DNA from: an uncultured Haliea sp.
Lineage (GTDB): Bacteria; Pseudomonadota; Gammaproteobacteria; Pseudomonadales; Halieaceae
Reading direction: 5' to 3'
Assembly: GCA_913061145.1 (NCBI GenBank)
Contig: CAJXUQ010000013.1
Coordinates: forward strand, 1-64,000
Length of the DNA: 64,000 bases
The notes under the pieces were generated by a model. It made no database searches, had not been told where the DNA came from, and was given only the letters and a program-made list of their open reading frames with translations. This document shows, piece by piece, positions 60,644-64,000 of this stretch. Within the stretch, counting starts at the first letter, position 1; every line of letters starts with the position of its first letter. Made by a program: the position numbers and the translations under genes.

Positions 60644-62074
60644 GTGCAGCCAGCGAATACCGAGGACAGGGCAATCGCTTCTCCCGACATCAGTGACTTG
60701 TATCACCTAGCCAGCCAGCTTGAGCACGACCGGGATCTGTCGCTGGCGCAGTTACGGCAGCGCGACCGGGAAATCGGCCGGAGCTGCGTCGAGACTGCTG
60801 ATGACTGGCAGCGGGTACAGCACTGGTTGCAGTCGGTGGACCCGCAGTCGCAGCGCAGGCCGGAGTGGGCCAGCCGCGCCAATCCCGCGGTTCTGCTCAA
60901 CCTGTTGGCGCTGTGTGCAGGCTTCGCCGCTATGGCGGGGCTGTTACTCGGCAGCGCGAATGCGCTGGTCAATGTGCTGTTCTGGTTGTTGGTGTTCGTG
61001 GGGCTGCAAGGGCTGCTGATGGTGGGGTCGCTGCTGGTGCTGTTGCAGCTGCTGTGGGGCAGGGTGCCCCCGGCGTCGCCGGTACAACCGATTCGTTTTG
61101 TTCTGCGGCGGCGCTGGCCTGATGCGCGGGCGCTGCGCGAGGCACAGCCGCTGTTGCGCCTGCTTTTTCTACGCCACGGCCAGGCGCTGGGTGCGCTGTT
61201 CGCGGCAGGTGCGGCGGCGGCATTTCTCGTCTTGCCGGCAGTGGACAACTACGGGTTTGTGTGGGGGTCCACCTATCCGCTCAGCGACCCGTTCATGCAG
61301 GCCCTGGTAGACGCGCTTGCCTGGCCCTGGCAAAGCCTGCTTCCGAGTGCCACGATCGCGCCCGAGTTGCTGAGCAGTAGCCGCTATCACGCGGCGCTGC
61401 AGCTGCTGGACGTCGAGCGGTTGGAGCGCATGCGCGGCTGGTGGGGTTTCTTGATGCTGTGCCTGCTGGTTTACAGTCTGTTGCCGCGCGTGTTGCTGTA
61501 CCTCCTGTCACGCGCCCTGTACCGGCGGCAGTTGCTGGCCAGCCTGCTCAGCTATCCCGGTGTCGAGCGCGTGCTGGCACGGATGCAGGCGCCGCTGGTG
61601 GCAACCGGTGCGGCACCTGAAGCCGCCATCACGGGGCCGGGCAAATCCGGCGCTGCGGAGCCGGGCGTTGATACGGCGCCTGTCGCGTGGCCGCGTGCCT
61701 TGCTGCTGGAGGTGGCTGGCGCTTTCGGTGAACAGGCCCCTGCAAGCTACGAAGAGCTCGCGGACGGGCAACCTGCGCAGCGTGCGGGTATTGCCGGTAG
61801 CGATCTTGCCACGGACCGGCGGACGCTGGCGGCGCTGCCGCTTGGGGATATCGACCGGCTCTATCTTGCGGTAAAGGGCTGGGAGCCACCCGTCGCGGAG
61901 CTGGCCGATCTACTGGAGCCCCTGTTCAGCATTCCACAGTGCAGTGTTCTCCTGGTACCGCTGCCGGGCCGTCCCTTGCCGCACCGCAAGGTGGAAGACT
62001 GGCGCCTGTTTGCCCGGGCCATGCCGTTTCAGGCGGTGGATGTGCAGCTGCTGAATCCGGTGGTGATCTCATGA
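60644..62074 (+). CDS. DUF2868 membrane protein
   Basis: About 476 residues from a GTG at 60644; an ATG at 60569 would overlap the divergent WYL gene, so the start is uncertain. Four hydrophobic segments (about 85-110, 110-135, 180-200, 265-290) and a large soluble C-terminal part with a GTP-binding-partner look. DUF2868 has no known function but almost always pairs with a DUF3482 GTPase, here ATGA-coupled. It may form a membrane platform for that GTPase. Confidence 0.8.
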   Translation: MQPANTEDRAIASPDISDLYHLASQLEHDRDLSLAQLRQRDREIGRSCVETADDWQRVQHWLQSVDPQSQRRPEWASRANPAVLLNLLALCAGFAAMAGLLLGSANALVNVLFWLLVFVGLQGLLMVGSLLVLLQLLWGRVPPASPVQPIRFVLRRRWPDARALREAQPLLRLLFLRHGQALGALFAAGAAAAFLVLPAVDNYGFVWGSTYPLSDPFMQALVDALAWPWQSLLPSATIAPELLSSSRYHAALQLLDVERLERMRGWWGFLMLCLLVYSLLPRVLLYLLSRALYRRQLLASLLSYPGVERVLARMQAPLVATGAAPEAAITGPGKSGAAEPGVDTAPVAWPRALLLEVAGAFGEQAPASYEELADGQPAQRAGIAGSDLATDRRTLAALPLGDIDRLYLAVKGWEPPVAELADLLEPLFSIPQCSVLLVPLPGRPLPHRKVEDWRLFARAMPFQAVDVQLLNPVVIS

Positions 62075-63477
62075 GTCTGCCGGTTTTTGCGGTCGTGGGC
62101 CGTCCCAACAAAGGCAAGTCAAGTATTGTGGCAACACTCGCGCGAGACGATTCCGTGGGGATTGAGGCGCGTGCGGGTTCGACACGCGAAGCACGCGAGT
62201 TTCCGATGCGCGTCGATGGCGAGACTCTGTACACGCTGGTGGATACGCCCGGCATACAGCGGGCGCGTGCGGTGCTGGAGTGGTTGCGTGCACACGCCGC
62301 TGATGCGGCCAGCAGGCCCAGGGCAGTACGCGACTTTGTTGACGCGCACCGCGACGATCCGCGGTTTCACGATGAGTGTGCACTGTTGCAGCCTGTTGTT
62401 GCTGGTGCCGGGATTATTTACGTGGTCGACGGATCTGTGCCTTTCGGTGCCGACTACGAGGCGGAAATGGAAATTCTGCGCTGGACAGGCCGCCCCAGCC
62501 TCGCGTTGATCAACCCCATCGACAATGAAGATTATGTGGCGGAGTGGCAGGCCGGTCTGGGGCAATATTTCCAGACTGTGCGCCTGTTCAATGCGCAACG
62601 TGCCGAGGCAGAGAAACAGCTTGAGCTGCTGGTACTGTTTGGGCACCTCGATGAGCAGTGGCGGCAGTCACTGGACCGTGCGGTTGAGGTGTTACGCAGG
62701 GAACGCGGGCGTGAACACCGTGAGGCTGCGGCACTGATTACCGAATGGATTGCCGAAGCACTGGAGTTTCAGCTCTCGCAGCGGGTACCCGAGGGGCTGC
62801 CGGTGCAGCCGGTGCAGGACCTCCTGTTCAGCCGCTACCAGCATGAGCTAAAGGCTCGCGAGCGGCACTGTCGTCGACAGGTGGAGGAGGTCTACCACTA
62901 TCATCGTCTGCAGCGCAGTGAGCTGGATCTCGACCTGGAAGCGTCAGAGCTGTTCAACGTGGAGCAATGGTATCTATGGGGGCTGGATCGTCGAGCGCTG
63001 GCGCTGGTGGCAGCCTCGGCGGGCGCATTGCTGGGCGGTGGCACGGGGATGGCCCTGGACGGCGTCACAGCGGGGCTCACAGGCGGCCTGGGCACACTGG
63101 TCAGTGGAGCGCTCGGCGCGGCGTCTGGCGGTATGGCGGCCTTGCGGTATGCTGATGAGATTGCTCAGCTTAGGGTCAAGGGCATTCCCAGCGGCGGTAA
63201 ACTGGTGAGCTACGGGCCCTCGCGAAACCCGAATTTTCCCTTCGTGCTACTGGGCAGGGCGCTGCTGCATCAGCAACGTCTGTGCAGTCGCACACACGCC
63301 GACCGCAGTGCACTGCAGCTGGATACCGCCCTGCTGGCCGATGTCAGCGACGCCGAACGTCGCCAGCTGGCGCGCTGGTTCGCGTCCCTGCGCCAGCCGC
63401 GCCGCGCCGCGGCCGCGCGCCAGGCGCTGGCCGACTGGATCCTGGCCCGCAGGGGTGCGACGCAGGGCGACGCCTGA
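62071..63477 (+). CDS. DUF3482 GTPase
   Basis: 468 residues from ATG 62071. Era-like GTPase domain: Walker A GRPNKGKSSIV, a switch-type T at EARAGSTREAREF, G3 VDTPGIQRARAV, and a modified NKxD region (SLALINPIDNEDY, N-P-I-D), followed by a domain with two glycine-rich hydrophobic hairpins (ALVAASAGALLGGGTGMALDGVTAGLTGGLGTLVSGALGAASGG) that probably insert in the membrane. Pairs with DUF2868. Biological role unknown. Confidence 0.88.
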   Translation: MSLPVFAVVGRPNKGKSSIVATLARDDSVGIEARAGSTREAREFPMRVDGETLYTLVDTPGIQRARAVLEWLRAHAADAASRPRAVRDFVDAHRDDPRFHDECALLQPVVAGAGIIYVVDGSVPFGADYEAEMEILRWTGRPSLALINPIDNEDYVAEWQAGLGQYFQTVRLFNAQRAEAEKQLELLVLFGHLDEQWRQSLDRAVEVLRRERGREHREAAALITEWIAEALEFQLSQRVPEGLPVQPVQDLLFSRYQHELKARERHCRRQVEEVYHYHRLQRSELDLDLEASELFNVEQWYLWGLDRRALALVAASAGALLGGGTGMALDGVTAGLTGGLGTLVSGALGAASGGMAALRYADEIAQLRVKGIPSGGKLVSYGPSRNPNFPFVLLGRALLHQQRLCSRTHADRSALQLDTALLADVSDAERRQLARWFASLRQPRRAAAARQALADWILARRGATQGDA

Positions 63478-63485
63478 GCACTCGC

Positions 63486-64000
63486 TCAGCGGATAGCCGA
63501 TTCCGGCCTGCCTTGCCAGTAAAAGGGCTGCAGCGTGCTGTCGCCGGTAAATACCTCGGACAGCGACTCCGCCGCATAGACGCGGCCATTCAGCACAACG
63601 TGGCTGATACGGTCTGTCTGCCGGATATCCTCCAGCGGGTTGCCGTCAATAATGACCAGGTCTGCCAGCTTGCCCGCCTCCAGTGAGCCGATGTCGCCTT
63701 CCATCCCGAGGTAGCGCGCCGGATTGATGGTCGCTGCGGCCAGTGCCTCCATCGGGCTGAAGCCACCACGCACGAAACTCCACATTTCCCAGTGCGTGGC
63801 CAGGCCCTCGCGCTGGCCGTGTCCGCCGGTGTTGACCAGTATTCCGGCGTCCAGCAAGCCTTTGGCGGCCGCGGCGGCGTCGTCATCGCGGTAGTCAGCT
63901 TCCGGGGCCATGGGCCTGCGCACCGAGCGAGGTTGTAATACGGCTGGCGGGACGAAGTTGGCGAGCAGGGGGTGTTTCCACACCTCCGTGTCCTGGTAGT
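63486..64000 (-). CDS. Amidohydrolase family protein, C-terminal part (continues beyond the window)
   Basis: The last ~171 residues of a metal-dependent amidohydrolase; the frame remains open to the window end (…YYQDTEVWKHPLL). Visible: NTGGHGQREGLATHWEMWSFVRGG, with the metal-region His, then FSPMEALAAATINPARYLGMEGDIGSLEAGKLADLVIIDGNPLEDI, the conserved 'NPA-x-x-LG…G-x-x-x-x-GK-x-AD' end of imidazolonepropionase-like and dipeptidase-like enzymes, and VVLNGRVY. Substrate cannot be told from this end; the catalytic Asp and earlier His residues are outside. Confidence 0.85.
   Translation of the reverse strand, partial: YQDTEVWKHPLLANFVPPAVLQPRSVRRPMAPEADYRDDDAAAAAKGLLDAGILVNTGGHGQREGLATHWEMWSFVRGGFSPMEALAAATINPARYLGMEGDIGSLEAGKLADLVIIDGNPLEDIRQTDRISHVVLNGRVYAAESLSEVFTGDSTLQPFYWQGRPESAIR

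Overview
The window looks like the chromosome of a marine, aerobic, high-GC gammaproteobacterium. Protein flavour (psp operon, TonB-dependent receptors, PQQ alcohol dehydrogenase, wax-ester synthase, DUF2868/DUF3482 pair, acyl-CoA catabolism) suggests the Halieaceae/OM60-NOR5 neighbourhood, but this is an inference from style and no rRNA is present to confirm it. No tRNA, rRNA or CRISPR array was seen.

Region 1 (1-4.96 kb) is an integron-type gene-cassette array, visibly more AT-rich than the rest. Short, mostly unknown or exported genes on the + strand (small membrane proteins, a zinc-ribbon protein, an exported protein, an acetamidase/formamidase homologue, a GNAT acetyltransferase, a GFA-fold protein) are separated by attC-like palindromes. 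One ~190 bp cassette carries only a 28-codon ORF. No integrase gene lies in the window.

Region 2 (4.96-7.48 kb) is a nested insertion: an IS3-family element cuts the last cassette gene and is itself split inside its DDE transposase gene by an IS110-family element. The 210 bp leader of the IS110 element contains both guide loops expected of a bridge RNA, and their sequences match the actual target and the element's own ends. This is the most decisive structural signal in the window.

Region 3 (7.5-31.6 kb) is accessory and catabolic: a DUF2059-Sel1-TonB fusion protein, a GFA protein, two GNATs, GST plus LysR regulator, an omega-transaminase/AEC transporter/CoA-transferase operon, acyl-CoA dehydrogenase plus Baeyer-Villiger-type monooxygenase, aldehyde dehydrogenase plus glycerol kinase, a second transaminase, a sulfatase, a TonB receptor, a PQQ/haem c alcohol dehydrogenase, a second LysR and a GabD-like dehydrogenase.

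Region 4 (31.7-41.9 kb) is housekeeping and stress: pspF divergent from pspABC with a sigma-54 promoter, alpha/beta hydrolases, the glutathione-dependent formaldehyde pair (S-formylglutathione hydrolase and class III alcohol dehydrogenase), a nucleoside-recognition membrane protein and polyphosphate kinase.

Region 5 (41.9-49.5 kb) is a tight nine-gene operon: thermostable-haemolysin-family protein, acyl-AMP ligase, haem-oxygenase-like putative diiron oxidase, short-chain dehydrogenase, OmpR-type response regulator, histidine kinase, periplasmic cupredoxin-fold protein, FTR1-family iron permease and a putative outer-membrane protein. A direct-repeat regulator box and a perfect 10 bp dyad that covers the ribosome-binding site precede it. 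It is the best candidate for an undescribed system: a metabolite pathway coupled to its own metal sensing and iron supply.

Region 6 (49.4-64 kb) holds an MsrAB fusion, a wax-ester synthase/HerA-like ATPase pair, CorA, MscS, an NfeD-slipin pair, a quinone oxidoreductase, a WYL-domain regulator divergent from a DUF2868/DUF3482 pair, and the 3' end of an amidohydrolase gene.
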